Counted from the stretch's first letter, positions 44,001-49,007 are shown. The stretch is DNA of 64,000 nt from a virus (IMGVR_UViG_3300046703_000247:1-64000); one strand, 5' to 3'. Numbers and translations: made by a program. Notes: generated by a model not told the origin, from the sequence alone.

Positions 44001-46415
44001 GCTGAGGTCTTTCGCGAGATGCTCGACGGCCGCCGGCAGGATGTGCAGGATTTGGGAACCGGAAAACTTGAGAACTGGATCGAGAACTACTTCCCACACA
44101 TCTGGGAGGACCCCGAAAAGGCCACCAAGTTCGCCGCCGACTGGCTCGCAAAGCGCCCGTTCGAAGGAAAGAAAGCGTTTCTCAAGAAGCGCAAGATCCC
44201 TACTATTCAAGAGGGCATGAACGCCGGGCTCGTGCCGGTCTCAACCAACCCCGTCGACCTGGTCCTCATGAAGGTCCGGGAGATGGACAAGTACATCATG
44301 GCCCACAAGGCCCTCGGCGATCTGAAGGACATGGGCTTTCTGCCATTCGTTTCCTCTTTCGACAAACTCCCGGAGGGTCACAAGTGGATCGATGACCGGG
44401 TCGCCACGGTCTTCGGGCCACCCACCGTCACAGTGAAAGAGGCCTTCGATCAGCAGTTGAGCGACCGGCTGAACCAGTTGGCCGACGCCCTCGGCATCAA
44501 ACACGAGCGCAAGGTCCAAATCGGCGGTCAGCGAAGCGGGTATGCCGAAAAAGCCAGCGGCAAAGTGGTGACGCGCTTCGCCTCCCCCGAGAGCGTGCTG
44601 ATCCACGAGATCGGCCACCAGTTGGAGTGGAAGTACAACCTGCTCTCCCTGCTGAAAGACCGCGACTTCCCGGAGCGCACCAAGGAACTGCGCGCGCTGG
44701 CGGACCTCCGCTATGAGGGGGACCCCGACGTCGCCGAATCCTTCAAGAAGTACGTGCGCCGGAAGGACGAGAAGATCGCCAACGCGGTGATGGCGGTGCT
44801 GTACGCGCCGGAGAAAGTCAAAGCCGTGGCGCCCAACACCTGGGATTTTCTACGCGATGAGCTGTGGCATATCCCCGCGTTGCGGCCACTGTTTGACATC
44901 AAACCTTCCCTGGTGCTCGGAGCCCGCACAGCGGAAGTGCCGGTTGGTGGGCTGGTGATTATTGGGAGGTACGCGGCGCCTGAGCCTGCCGCGCGCGTGC
45001 TCAACAACTACCTCTCTCCGGGCCTGCGGGACAGGAGCATGCTATTCCGGTCCTACCTGGGGGCGGCCAACGTGCTGAACCAGTTCCAATTGGGTTGGAG
45101 CGCGTTCCACTTGGGGTTCACCAGCATGGATGCGGCGGTTTCGAAGTTCGGCCTGGGGATCTACCAACTGGCCCACGGTCATCCGCTCGAGGCCTTGGGT
45201 TCCATGGCGCTCACTCCCGTGGCTCCCTTCACCAACATCCTGCACGGGGACAAAATCCTGAAGGAATGGGATCATCCGGGAACCCAGAGCGCACAGATTG
45301 CTGAACTGGTCGACGCCATGGTCCAGGCCGGCGGCCGGGCCCACATGGACAAGTTCTATGAGACCCAGATCAGCAAGCGGATGACAAACACCATGCGCGG
45401 TGCCCTTCAGGCGTGGCAGGGCGGCAACTGGGTGGGCGCTGGGGCACGAATCGTGGGAGCTGGGCTGCAACTGCCCTTCGCCCTCACCGAGCAGGCTTCT
45501 CGCCCCATCATGGAATGGCTGGTTCCACGTCAGAAGATGGGCGTCTTCGCGGACATGGCGCGATTTGAACTGGATCGCCTTGGAAATAATGCAACCGAGC
45601 AGGACAAGCGGGCAGCCCTCGCCAAGGCCTGGGATTCGGTTGACAACCGCATGGGCCAACTCGTCTACGACAACCTCTTCTGGAACAAGGTCACCAAGGA
45701 CCTGGCCATGGGTTCGATCCGGTCGGTAGGTTGGAACGTCGGAACAATCCGGGAACTGGTGGGAGGCGCCGGAGATACCGTGGTTGCTCTCGGGGGCGCC
45801 CTCGGCGGGAAGAAGCCCGAGATGACCTGGCGCATGTCCTACCTGATTGCCCTGCCGATCGTCGTCGGGATTCTGGGGGCCATCCTTTATTACCTGTTCA
45901 ACGGCAAGGCACCCGAGAACCTGCGCGACGTATATGCCCCGCGGACCGGTCTCAAGGACAAGTCTGGGATGCCCGAGCGGCTGATGCTGCCGAGCTACAT
46001 GAAGGACGTGATCCACTACACCAAGGAACCCGTCCGGACGGCCACCAATAAAATCCATCCGCTGCTCACGCTGATCGCCGACACGCTCACCAACGAAGAC
46101 TTCGCGCACCGAAAGATTCGTGATCCCAAGGACCCGCTCGAGAAGCAGCTCGTTGAATTGGCGGACCACGTTGCCACGCAATTCGTCCCAATGGCCTGGC
46201 GGGGCTGGGTGGACCCCGGCAAGCGGCGCCCGCAGGCCAACTGGACCGAGGAATATCTGCCGTTCGTCGGCATCACCCCAGCACCGAAGGCCATCAAGGA
46301 AGGCGGAAACCAGCCGGCCACCGCCGCCCCGAACCTCCGCCGCATGTTGAGCGCCCCGGCCTCGGGCTACCGTGGCGGCTCACTCAAGCAACTCGGCCGC
46401 CCCGCCGGCTACTGA
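29055..46415 (+). CDS. Giant polyvalent virion protein (5,786 residues)
   Basis: Domains in order: lytic transglycosylase (residues ~35-135, catalytic Glu45 in NRESRL); phage 'GNIDL...SDEEA' domain (~165-260); hydrophobic segment (~486-522); 2H phosphoesterase (His1639 in HVTLLYG, His1715 in HATLAYL); a module also known as a stand-alone family (~1796-1900); SAP-like (~2355-2390); N6-adenine methylase (LEPAVGVGNFFG ~3314, NVPF at 3380); Snf2-type helicase (GTGKT with Lys4001, DESHH from Asp4159, QREGRALRQGN ~4495); zincin (HEIGH, His5184-His5188); membrane segment (~5594-5617). This matches the polyvalent/DarB-like proteins injected to protect incoming DNA. Eight repeat copies encode linkers at 31649-38072. 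Confidence 0.88.
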   Translation: MPLTDTPDSFVPDVPTPEEVEAELRAAAKAHGLDEDLALRVANRESRLTQSATSPKKARGVMQLMPETAKTLGVDPEDWQQNIQGGVKLLKSNLDYYKGDTRKALAAYNAGRGPVDKYNGVPPYKETQEYVDNILGKPVAPPPSFEPDPPSFEADQPVTIPGLLKPGNIDLTARPVHKNPDGTTSTVLSMRFGEDGKEILVPKVSEDGTWILSDEEAVDTYHKTGKHLGIFKDVPSANAYAQQLHEDYASGRIKLKTPGAADPPSFEADQPTALQVPAQIPSRAELATMGERLGVLRMTLDTQAEQMARNRAALEAEAQQFTPKTPPEQLAAFDQKVKLHNLDLAEFQNAVAGHAKDIEAYNAGTAAFNENLGRYDQAMKVPPGTQRTGLPGMPLTRMPVQVQPSGVLGLAKESLPWKIANTQAFKALGLPTTADAYDYSVEAAKKLVAKVLGEPSETTARKHPGVAATLTFGARVARLFPEVADFILTPAGTATAIATAVAPPAVVAGVGAAFSTDIALKANDAIEVARTNPTPENIGEAVKLSAMALLPFLRPAAELGRKVERGIEQHNVQAAQLVERERTQGLGKEWGQAILGEEPVRVEIAGKSHTIQALGGNPVAGSVRPRPTYQVVDDATGKAVYSGEAPAVQGYLEQQQAVRVGGLVTSVDQISAQLDTEYSKAVADRAVAQSVRDQIRQLQKFSPEQLKAEQAKGKVILDHEAELNQKGVAGLSETDLVEVQQHLQMVDDLLAGKPISDNFAEQAVKEADAHISEIQKKRAQLGAEGTKLPQAQRPAAPGPAAPAVIAKGTTVAGGKITVTEVKGGKVGFEKTMPGGQKIRGTMPIEAFRSQFLATSQPVQPQPTAQPKPRETEPTVPSPKPTFSLSEAEQAQYDQVAEFARTAGKPLTDKLLWEKLKIPRHEGAKILAVMKQQGALDQQGQPQALSPQPVVQPQPPGAKPAVSPLATPLPLNAAPVGQAYQGELAGDWSPYYRTMAEAQAAGAKNVQLGAAPEVWNGQKWAGAVSNDAKQQAQPQPPGAKPAVSPLATPLPSEPQTPALEALKRQMSDFYRRRVRVNDRTFVGGVYNPNRSEEERQSIDAQLEEIDSEARSVLSKVPQNDLPELMSADNRMRVLEGDNPLTRNDRGGPDWAAQEWLNRIVEVTPERAALSAPTSTPAPAGKQIAAPQPPAVRAPAPAETPASFEPDTLPRSLELEQKHGLSPAEAAVINHALDRLPQVRKDYSSAAEALQKEALRLAAPANVPLDKIANIKLLKRILADYLDPEQFRAAEAQNKEPWQMTREEFTAPVREDLARWNSSFDELRAKRGGTRGQTPAQALFDAKQKHEEGRKPYLERIAETEQLHERNIRRAVADGKPVPAAVLAEYPDLKPAQALDPDQVYRRAQAEMERRHLKQGLEQLIALDPDNPREDDLGVGNDLEDVTGNLQSIGFSRPEIQAVLEGRRQRLQAHREQSARAAEAIKPAMPGGVVYEAVGKAVGASRDKKDSQMFVWRTDSEKQGYEFLNALGNNLQYGHKDLPAAIRAVAEQNPDWTDLSKTALTALGREEVVSEKKPQVASPESQPKEKPTEYDFASTQVNLPPEIAQAMQEFNAQIPDEDLAVEAGAKYGGETAAKGREEQSHVTLLYGIKSENPDAVRKLLENQPPITLKLGKTSVFAGTDNGDVLKIDVESEDLERLNKLLKDNLEFTETHPGYKPHATLAYLKVGKGKEWSGKDVPGVTGKTVTLDRIAFSDKSGEQTSIQLKGEKPQTTPKPQPRETEPTVPSPKPASSLSEIPKPKAYTFANHKFMSAKDKQLTFKAWITFLRNGLQQKDFTKRLYEQLHQHMGFIAHYNINGFYEEYFLHGEDTERFIQHFDLADHRYGPDSTNGFWMNSDTAKDLNRAMVDEAAPYLPGLLEKAAAGQKAEDLAEAQRLQAKHGAPAPAPVVTHKLQGGGIVQELKSPELRFQKNDHVRWTDKDGNAKEGYVSRVEGHLVFIGTESDQKFGMFRPVMASKVELIEDEGDTPTPKRDEGVEGKQPQVASPRAPAKTEAPAKTGDIERQITEAESDLAAARKLYEGTEDGTLDQEEAIREMHQALAEVNRLQAEAAKENPLLTEQAEGRRQTMPPMPKGKESHWQQLMDDSSDLGATAGEEYVVDYGLWVERGKPAGKEPEKPNAERETSIDRGEYPKGWLRQAAAEFQTSFDKEVAKGLKEIEQETARNAAGAAADAARELEIRKAEIQDLAAKLREHASGDRTDLAERKRLVTAALDLKTGKKLNEDTDALWEQAIRPAIEAIRRAAVDKIEGKQITPDTPVWEMRPAQYLEHRREQALQIPKGSFLEREPGEWRTEFLVTLSKEELGVLLRLNGLPINGTKAMMVQRFQDARALRNQFEGKTAEQIEEEMTGAEIDRALEQLGAGKYGNKLTRAGTILGTIQSQRKKGESVLAEFNYQRAIYRAVGKGQPVPEEIQKKYGAFQTIEDVAAAIPEEGTAEPDKKIRIGDRVTWKGFDKVVRVGTVSHIRHHIENGRERNTLEIDGDDHGRYFPDDVDVTKVAAETRDEGGAGEATAGLRPQQAPAETPAEPTEYALSGDTYRFKNIIRAQLQGKWNGKEKVWIIPASQVEAARKLSKKIEVKPFGQVKTAPAQPPMDEQTASAVIQDLVKTISEAQEEVHFAQNDKDTDKGASTQANEAKLATAVKDLRSVVTEAKKYLDFPNAPESDREALRTQLYRAEQNLRGYERPGPSINQTIEAEKYVEKLTGPEQTYAAKYKDYWLGKIAEEPPYVGVHINPLRAEGIRTHLKHVLGKRVEVTGGPEATKPATETRVPKWGNLTELEAELLRGLNRPQPIGDLFDSIGQHWPDSEKIKVLHALDSHGLVKAIHGGGYERTEAGTVAIGKGPAEAYLPKGTAPAPAPKGSFKYEFQVHGEGGKWSDNALRFATEKEAQAAGDEHLTRWTMADAVRVVPSEDAPNYRWDDDQYKSVRLSGKEEGVQGEKPEVSPPEAPAPTVEEALAIIERKGSAHWEDTTIKVVPHPSVTGMVDTDGTSFSVEVTRNGERNIIEAAPLSLEDAQKKAARMLVERAKLPPLGKKQSIMEAEQPNAPGGIQQPVRSTGARPVEEQLPEGSRAPGEAGNAPQVGRVRDQAGGRGTRAGAGKRSELHPGGGSVPTRVGPATDVERSLPPRSRDVANNRHEHDFRIPDRRVISGSPETRAKANLAAIRLLREIQQDNRAATVEEQETLARYVGWGAVPQLFAGNTSEWKALQNDLRKSLSEEEYSLAQNSTKNAHYTGDEVVDAMWATLERMGATPGMNWLEPAVGVGNFFGRQPEALLAGSRRIGIDKDSLSAQIATLLYPDSGIQNQPFEEAELPKDYFDAAISNVPFADVKVHDPEFRNKIYLRSSVHNYFFAKTLGNVKPGGIVAFITSHYTMDAYGQEARAFRKWIASQADFLGAVRLPSNAFMQSSGTHVITDIVFLQKRLPNAAPAGEDWVETVNKTLSGQWGVYPVTTNAYYKRHPEHLLGEEKLKRGQFSDHDYFVEGELTPAALKKALSKIPGQFQQWQTGATAPRRIALREIRAESDKAKLGALFFDDKGDLFRKTSKGSAEPIPVSADAKQKIKGQLELRNAYAELLELERKDAPEAALDSARKRLNRMYDKYVAEHGPLSSRSNTELLKGDPDAPHVVSLERKWDPKTKTAEKSPIFKRRMLQPPKALEHTADAKDALYVSLNQTGRIDFERMEKLTGKGSTQLQSELKGIIYQDPTSREWEMADEYLSGAVRTKLRQAQAVAKLEPEFEENVKALEQVQPDDIPPAQIRVALGATWVPIDIYTEFATHILNSSTDTPVRYVANHWHVDEPYYSSARSKSQWDTGRMNAHQILEGSLNMTRLKVHDWDSDKKRDVINQPETAAAQAKQQELQTYFERWLLSTEAARTDQMVRLYNDAKNDLRLPTFDGSHLTLPEIVRDPQIVTGGDLAPHQKNAVWRGIKQRNVLLAHWVGTGKTFEGITIGMELKRLGLIQRPMYVVPNATLGGWQLQFNQLYPQKRVIVFSEKDLEKENRRATIARIAGGEWDAVVMPESSFRFIRTGDEIFNQHFQRLQEELDTSIQEAEGAGMDTRMIKRMEKMRDKLLTALQDKRNAERQDQTIIWEQLGIDWLFVDESHHYRKLGFSTKQQNIAGIDVNGNQMTFDLLMKMRHVQTTGRGVVFATGTPIVNTIGEMYSLMRYLIEPEMQARGIGRFDEWSADYARTVPVFEPKVEGGGYRMKDRFARIVNIPELANLFRSFADVVTNDMVDLKIPGLAGGERKSILTDLSDEQTQYLEEDLRPRGAAIRHNPRDAMPDNMLAVYTDAGKMALDIRTVMPHAKEDPGSRLNKAAEIIFRDWQDSAKTKGVQAIFCDWGKPNSARPLADRGQFSVYDELIRKLIKKGIPREQIATIYQAKGKDQRARLFQQVNEGTIRIILGSTKKLGEGVNIQERLYSLHHLDLPHTPSELDQREGRALRQGNTNPDVRVYYYMTRGSLDEMKFANVLRKAKFILAMMQGKATVREADDVGGMIPSLEMFQAATSGDPRVLRKMEVDAEVARLEAIHYAWRNQQWDERRQLADLPGRISRFETTISNSRSDIALRDAHLPGVWSVRGQTYEGKTPEAAKALAEYSNSRRREHDADLKTEMAKAIAEGGEDAKKVRALQNRAFTEAGKRFPPEIIAEYAGFKIRFDPIDGAMTIVGEGSAYGMERQDTATGTLASAAYFIHHHFEKAITSAEEDIARARRDEEQLQISVGKSWPYQKQFDNLVAEQETLTHDLGGDHGDPGAALLEDGEEIEDKRVEAEETAESGDEAQPEQPHPTTPNPPTPGRRPGAATQSRRSSQAGAASLDLLTLGAPKFIQEDVAPALGRVAQNFVAVKNEIFTIIAPAARGPAAKQTALSVRYRAAELAQKTDRALAALKETRRYFDSLPEWNRLEFMDRIENGQQQIYPQEDAIAEVFREMLDGRRQDVQDLGTGKLENWIENYFPHIWEDPEKATKFAADWLAKRPFEGKKAFLKKRKIPTIQEGMNAGLVPVSTNPVDLVLMKVREMDKYIMAHKALGDLKDMGFLPFVSSFDKLPEGHKWIDDRVATVFGPPTVTVKEAFDQQLSDRLNQLADALGIKHERKVQIGGQRSGYAEKASGKVVTRFASPESVLIHEIGHQLEWKYNLLSLLKDRDFPERTKELRALADLRYEGDPDVAESFKKYVRRKDEKIANAVMAVLYAPEKVKAVAPNTWDFLRDELWHIPALRPLFDIKPSLVLGARTAEVPVGGLVIIGRYAAPEPAARVLNNYLSPGLRDRSMLFRSYLGAANVLNQFQLGWSAFHLGFTSMDAAVSKFGLGIYQLAHGHPLEALGSMALTPVAPFTNILHGDKILKEWDHPGTQSAQIAELVDAMVQAGGRAHMDKFYETQISKRMTNTMRGALQAWQGGNWVGAGARIVGAGLQLPFALTEQASRPIMEWLVPRQKMGVFADMARFELDRLGNNATEQDKRAALAKAWDSVDNRMGQLVYDNLFWNKVTKDLAMGSIRSVGWNVGTIRELVGGAGDTVVALGGALGGKKPEMTWRMSYLIALPIVVGILGAILYYLFNGKAPENLRDVYAPRTGLKDKSGMPERLMLPSYMKDVIHYTKEPVRTATNKIHPLLTLIADTLTNEDFAHRKIRDPKDPLEKQLVELADHVATQFVPMAWRGWVDPGKRRPQANWTEEYLPFVGITPAPKAIKEGGNQPATAAPNLRRMLSAPASGYRGGSLKQLGRPAGY
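31649..31710 (-). repeat. Palindromic repeat copy 12 (reverse, in frame)
   Basis: The inner stem is GGAACC/GGTTCC. It is read in frame in the giant gene as RETEPTVPSPKP plus TFSLSE, a Pro/Thr-rich linker. Confidence 0.85.
31908..31963 (-). repeat. Palindromic repeat copy 13 (reverse, in frame)
   Basis: The inner stem is GAAACC/GGTTTC and the outer AGGGG/CCCCT. It encodes PQPPGAKPAVSPLATPLP. About 55 nt are identical to copy 14. Confidence 0.88.
32151..32207 (-). repeat. Palindromic repeat copy 14 (reverse, in frame)
   Basis: It is the same sequence as copy 13 over about 55 nt, 243 nt further on, and is read in the same frame. This indicates a recent duplication. Confidence 0.88.
33739..33796 (+). 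repeat. Palindromic repeat copy 15 (forward, in frame)
   Basis: The inner stem GAAACC/GGTTGC is imperfect and the outer is CGGAGA/TCTCCG. It encodes REEVVSEKKPQVASPESQ just before the 2H phosphoesterase domain. Confidence 0.8.
34367..34428 (-). repeat. Palindromic repeat copy 16 (reverse, in frame)
   Basis: The inner stem is GGAACC/GGTTCC with an AA centre. It encodes PRETEPTVPSPKP plus ASSLSE, nearly the same peptide as copy 12. Confidence 0.85.
35133..35192 (+). repeat. Palindromic repeat copy 17 (forward, in frame)
   Basis: The outer stem is GAGGGGA/TCCCCTC (perfect) and the inner GCAACC/GGTGGC (one mismatch). It encodes DEGVEGKQPQVASPRAPA. Confidence 0.8.
36728..36787 (+). repeat. Palindromic repeat copy 18 (forward, in frame, shifted frame)
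   Basis: The inner stem GCAACC/GGTTGC and outer GGGGA/TCCCC are both perfect. It is read in a different frame from its neighbours (GEATAGLRPQQAPA). Confidence 0.82.
38012..38072 (+). repeat. Palindromic repeat copy 19 (forward, in frame)
   Basis: The inner stem is GAAACC/GGTTTC with a GGA loop. It encodes KEEGVQGEKPEVSPPEAPA before the linker leading to the methylase region. Confidence 0.8.
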
Positions 46416-46451
46416 AACATCCTGCAACCCACTGAAACGCTCTGCAACACC

Positions 46452-46868
46452 ATGCTCCCCAGCCGAAAGCTGATCGCCTTCTTATCGCTCTACGAGACCC
46501 TGGACCCCCAGAAGTTGTTGCAGGTCACCGCCGGCCTGAATCACCTGGTCACAGCCCCCTTATCGCGCCACCAGTTCGACGCCTTAGTCTCATTGACGTG
46601 CAGCATCGGGGTCTCGGACCTGCGCACTTCGAACCTGCTTTACCAGATTAATCTGTCGAATTGGGAAGCCGCAGCAAAGGAGTGGAAGCGCTGGCACTGG
46701 TGGCAAGGGGTACCCCACCTAGCCGACGACCGGCGCGCGGCGGAACTGAAGATCTGGGAGCAAGGCTGGCCCGTCAGTAAATCGAAACGAAAGGAACGAC
46801 CATGCCAAAAGACCCGACCTACCACAAGGCCGCAAGCGAAACGCGGTTGCGGATCCGCCACGCAATAA
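46452..46868 (+). CDS. Lysozyme-like (GH24-type) protein with a degenerate active site
   Basis: The 138-residue product matches the C-terminal lobe of phage lysozymes (LSRHQFDALVSLTCSIGVSD, then DDRRAAELKIWEQG). In the N-terminal part, VTAGLNHL aligns with the usual TIGYGH-type segment, but the space from Glu15 to Thr26 is 11 rather than 15 and Gln20 stands where the catalytic Asp should be. It is therefore probably inactive or repurposed. The last ~25 residues overlap the next gene in another frame. Confidence 0.65.
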   Translation: MLPSRKLIAFLSLYETLDPQKLLQVTAGLNHLVTAPLSRHQFDALVSLTCSIGVSDLRTSNLLYQINLSNWEAAAKEWKRWHWWQGVPHLADDRRAAELKIWEQGWPVSKSKRKERPCQKTRPTTRPQAKRGCGSATQ

Positions 46869-46987
46869 AGTGCATTTTCAAGGCCGCCCCGCATTCCTGT
46901 TGGGTGGTTGTGGACATCGAGAAAAAGATCAACCAGTTCATCCTGGGGATGGACGAGCGGCAGGACAAGCGGAAGGGTGGATTGTGA
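46802..46987 (+). CDS. Small hypothetical protein
   Basis: ATG 46802 has a good AAAGGA ribosome site. The 61-residue product is basic at the N-terminus (TRLRIRHAIKCIFKAA) and amphipathic after it (VVVDIEKKINQFILGMDE). It overlaps the end of the lysozyme-like gene by 67 nt and touches the following start. It is probably part of the lysis or accessory cluster; the family is unknown. Confidence 0.55.
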   Translation: MPKDPTYHKAASETRLRIRHAIKCIFKAAPHSCWVVVDIEKKINQFILGMDERQDKRKGGL

Positions 46988-47202
46988 TGGCACTGATCGA
47001 CGTTTTGGAAGCGAAGGACATCGACCAACTCGGCCAAGTGCTCCTGGGCGCGCTCGACCGCGGCAAGGAAATCGTTCAGGAACTCCGCGACGAATCCGAA
47101 ATCGTAATCGAGATCCCCGGCCCCATCCGAATTCACTTCAAACGTAAGGAGAAATTTCAATGTCCCTTAAAGCCTGGCTCTTTGGACTCCTCTCCGGTGT
47201 GA
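46987..47202 (+). CDS. Small hypothetical protein
   Basis: The 71-residue product (MALIDVLEAKDIDQLGQVLL...) has an acidic helical first half and a beta-like middle (SEIVIEIPGPIRIHFKRK). It starts as the previous gene ends. The tail overlaps the holin-like gene by 43 nt, which lowers confidence in the last residues. Confidence 0.5.
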   Translation: MALIDVLEAKDIDQLGQVLLGALDRGKEIVQELRDESEIVIEIPGPIRIHFKRKEKFQCPLKPGSLDSSPV

Positions 47203-47447
47203 TTGCCTCGGCCGCAAACGCTGGATCGGGGCTGCTCGGAGCGATGGTCCTGGGTCCCGAGTTGCTGCATGATCGAAACTTCTGGAAGGTGATGTGTGCG
47301 ACTGCGCTATTCGCCGGCCTGAAGACCGCCCTGGCGTGGCTGAAACAGAGCCCTCTGCCGGCCGTTTTACTCACTACGGAGACGGTCACCACCGTCAAGA
47401 CCACCAGCACGGACCCGGCGCCAGCCGTGCCAGATCCCAAGCAGTAA
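47160..47447 (+). CDS. Holin-like small membrane protein
   Basis: TAAGGAGA precedes ATG 47160. The 95-residue product has two predicted membrane segments (LFGLLSGVIASAANAGSGLL, VMCATALFAGLKTALAWL) joined by a short polar loop, and a hydrophilic Thr/Pro-rich C-terminus. This topology and its place among lysis-type genes suit a class II-like holin. No sequence family is recognised. Confidence 0.55.
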   Translation: MSLKAWLFGLLSGVIASAANAGSGLLGAMVLGPELLHDRNFWKVMCATALFAGLKTALAWLKQSPLPAVLLTTETVTTVKTTSTDPAPAVPDPKQ

Positions 47448-47506
47448 ACGCCCGACGCCCGCGGACTCCGCGCGGCCCAGACCGAATCTTTTGAAAGGCA
47501 CTTCCT

Positions 47507-47758
47507 ATGTCCATCGCCAATTGCAACTTCACCCCTCAGAGCTGTAAAGAACTCATCAACGTGCGGATCGCACAGGAAGGCTCATTCGAGCGGCTCGATA
47601 GCCTCGAACGCTGGCAGGAAAATCAGAACGGCCACATCAGCCGGATTGACAACAAGCTCGATAAATTCTTCTGGTTCTGGTTGAGTTTACTGGCAACCTC
47701 GGCCGGCACCCTGCTGGTCCTGATCCTCACCCAGACTGGTGTGCTTGGCCATCGTTAG
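47507..47758 (+). CDS. Coiled-coil single-TM protein, XhlA-like
   Basis: The 83-residue product has an N-terminal region with two cysteines and a coiled coil (GSFERLDSLERWQENQNGHI, SRIDNKLDK). A C-terminal membrane segment follows (FFWFWLSLLATSAGTLLVLI). The same build is seen in XhlA-type lysis accessory proteins that work with holins. A ribosome site GAAAGG precedes ATG 47507. Confidence 0.6.
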   Translation: MSIANCNFTPQSCKELINVRIAQEGSFERLDSLERWQENQNGHISRIDNKLDKFFWFWLSLLATSAGTLLVLILTQTGVLGHR

Positions 47759-47766
47759 CCCTCCCA

Positions 47767-48135
47767 ATGGCTCTCCGCCTGGTCCGTCAACCGCCCGGGA
47801 CTTCGCTGTGTGGCCAGTGCTGTGTGGCCATGGCAGCCGAAGTGTGCCTCGACAGGGCCATTGCGGTTGTCAATCATCGCGGGCCCGCTGGAACCACCAC
47901 GCGGGAAGTGATTGCGGCCCTTCGGAAGTTGGGGTTGAAGTGCGCCGATCGCTGCCGGCCGCTCTCCCGAATCAGACCGAGCTACCCGAGGCGGGCCATC
48001 CTCGCACTGCGACAGAACGGGCGAGCGCGCTACCACTGGGTGTATTACGAGGATGGAGTCTTCTACGATCCGGAAGATGAATGGCCGCGCTATGACGGGT
48101 GGCGAATTACAAGTTACCTAGAAGTCTTCGGTTGA
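47767..48135 (+). CDS. C39-like papain-fold cysteine peptidase
   Basis: The 122-residue product shows the C39-like order. An oxyanion Gln (Gln8) and CGQ (Cys15) lie in RQPPGTSLCGQCCVAMAAEV, and a C-terminal His appears in GRARYHWVYYEDGVFYDPED with a following Asp. Cys18 and Cys19 are extra. Such domains cleave leader peptides or peptidoglycan cross-links; here a role in lysis or host envelope entry is inferred from the neighbours. Confidence 0.62.
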   Translation: MALRLVRQPPGTSLCGQCCVAMAAEVCLDRAIAVVNHRGPAGTTTREVIAALRKLGLKCADRCRPLSRIRPSYPRRAILALRQNGRARYHWVYYEDGVFYDPEDEWPRYDGWRITSYLEVFG

Positions 48136-48164
48136 ATCTGCATCATCCTGCCTTTTTGCTGCTA

Positions 48165-48221
48165 CTCCAGGGGAACGAAACCTCACGGTTTCTTTCCCCT
48201 CGCCCCCTTTCATCCCTTCGG
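48165..48221 (-). repeat. Palindromic repeat copy 20 (reverse)
   Basis: The inner stem is GAAACC/GGTTTC and the outer AGGGGA/TCCCCT-like. It starts 29 nt after the peptidase stop and ends 13 nt before ATG 48235. Confidence 0.85.
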
Positions 48222-48234
48222 CTAGAATCGAAGC

Positions 48235-48660
48235 ATGAACCGCCGAGGGTTCCTCTTCACAGCCTTGGGAGCACCCGCTGTTGTTGTTGGCGCGACCGCG
48301 CCCACCACGCGCTTACAACCTCCCGGCCTGCCTGTAGATCCTCAGTTTGATTTTGTCGACGGGGCACATTACTGTGCTGGGCTGTACTACGGCCGCCGGG
48401 TTGCCTTCGCTTCGCCAAATTATCCCAACCGCCTCTGGTTTTCCCGTGCCGATCCCCCGCGCCGCTTTCACGACCCCTACGGTATTGGCGACTGGGTCGA
48501 CGTCGGCGATTCATGGGACCGGATCGTTTCAGTCTATGTTTGGCACGCGGACCTGATTATTCGCAAGCTCAACAGTGAATGGCAGTTCTGCGGCGACCTA
48601 GACTGGGGCATTTTCTATTTTCTGGGTGATCCCCAACGGAGAGGAGTTCTGAGAGTATGA
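48235..48660 (+). CDS. Tat-leader protein with a gp10-blade-like body
   Basis: The 141-residue product begins MNRRGFLFTALGAPAVVVGA. The body (YYGRRVAFASPNYPNRLWFS, WVDVGDSWDRIVSVYVWHAD) has the layout of one blade of the gp10-like stabilisation protein at 17285 (GYFIAAPPDDKRFRISSLYDG, then NISSILADHGDLWLLG). I infer that it may be a virion-protein fragment carrying an export leader, parallel to the capsid fragment at 15994. It overlaps the next gene by ATGA. Confidence 0.6.
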   Translation: MNRRGFLFTALGAPAVVVGATAPTTRLQPPGLPVDPQFDFVDGAHYCAGLYYGRRVAFASPNYPNRLWFSRADPPRRFHDPYGIGDWVDVGDSWDRIVSVYVWHADLIIRKLNSEWQFCGDLDWGIFYFLGDPQRRGVLRV

Positions 48661-49007
48661 ACCGCCGCGGCTTCCTGGCTATGCTGGCTGGCGCGGTGCT
48701 CGACCCCGAGCGCTTGCTCTGGGTGCCGGGGAAGAAGCTCATCTCTATTCCGGCAGAATCCGCGCCCTGGCCTTGGCGGCACGGACCGTTTCTCGTAACC
48801 GCGCACATGGAAGGTTCCAGCGACGTGGCCGCCATTATGGAACGCCTACTCAATCACCGTTGGACGATGGACCCCGTGTGGCGACAGCACGCGCAAGACA
48901 TGATTGACCGCGACATGCAACGGATTCTTCTGGGCGAGGTGCAGCAGACCATCGGGTTCTTCCGCACTTCCGAGAAACCTACTCCTTCGCTGCAGATGTC
49001 GGCCTGA
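48657..49007 (+). CDS. Tat-leader protein of a phage-associated family
   Basis: The 116-residue product begins MNRRGFLAMLAGAVLDPERL and continues LWVPGKKLISIP. I associate this 'DPERLLWVPGKKLISIP' string with short phage proteins, but not with a function. The body is helical (LNHRWTMDPVWRQHAQDMID). It is translationally coupled to the gene before it and ends tail to tail, with a 29-nt overlap, with the minus-strand gene at 48979. Confidence 0.6.
   Translation: MNRRGFLAMLAGAVLDPERLLWVPGKKLISIPAESAPWPWRHGPFLVTAHMEGSSDVAAIMERLLNHRWTMDPVWRQHAQDMIDRDMQRILLGEVQQTIGFFRTSEKPTPSLQMSA

Noticed and set aside
29055-46415. The giant gene as an assembly fusion of several genes
   Set aside because: The frame is unbroken over 17 kb, domains follow the order known from polyvalent proteins, and no internal stop or restart with a good ribosome site was noticed. 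Read data could still change this.
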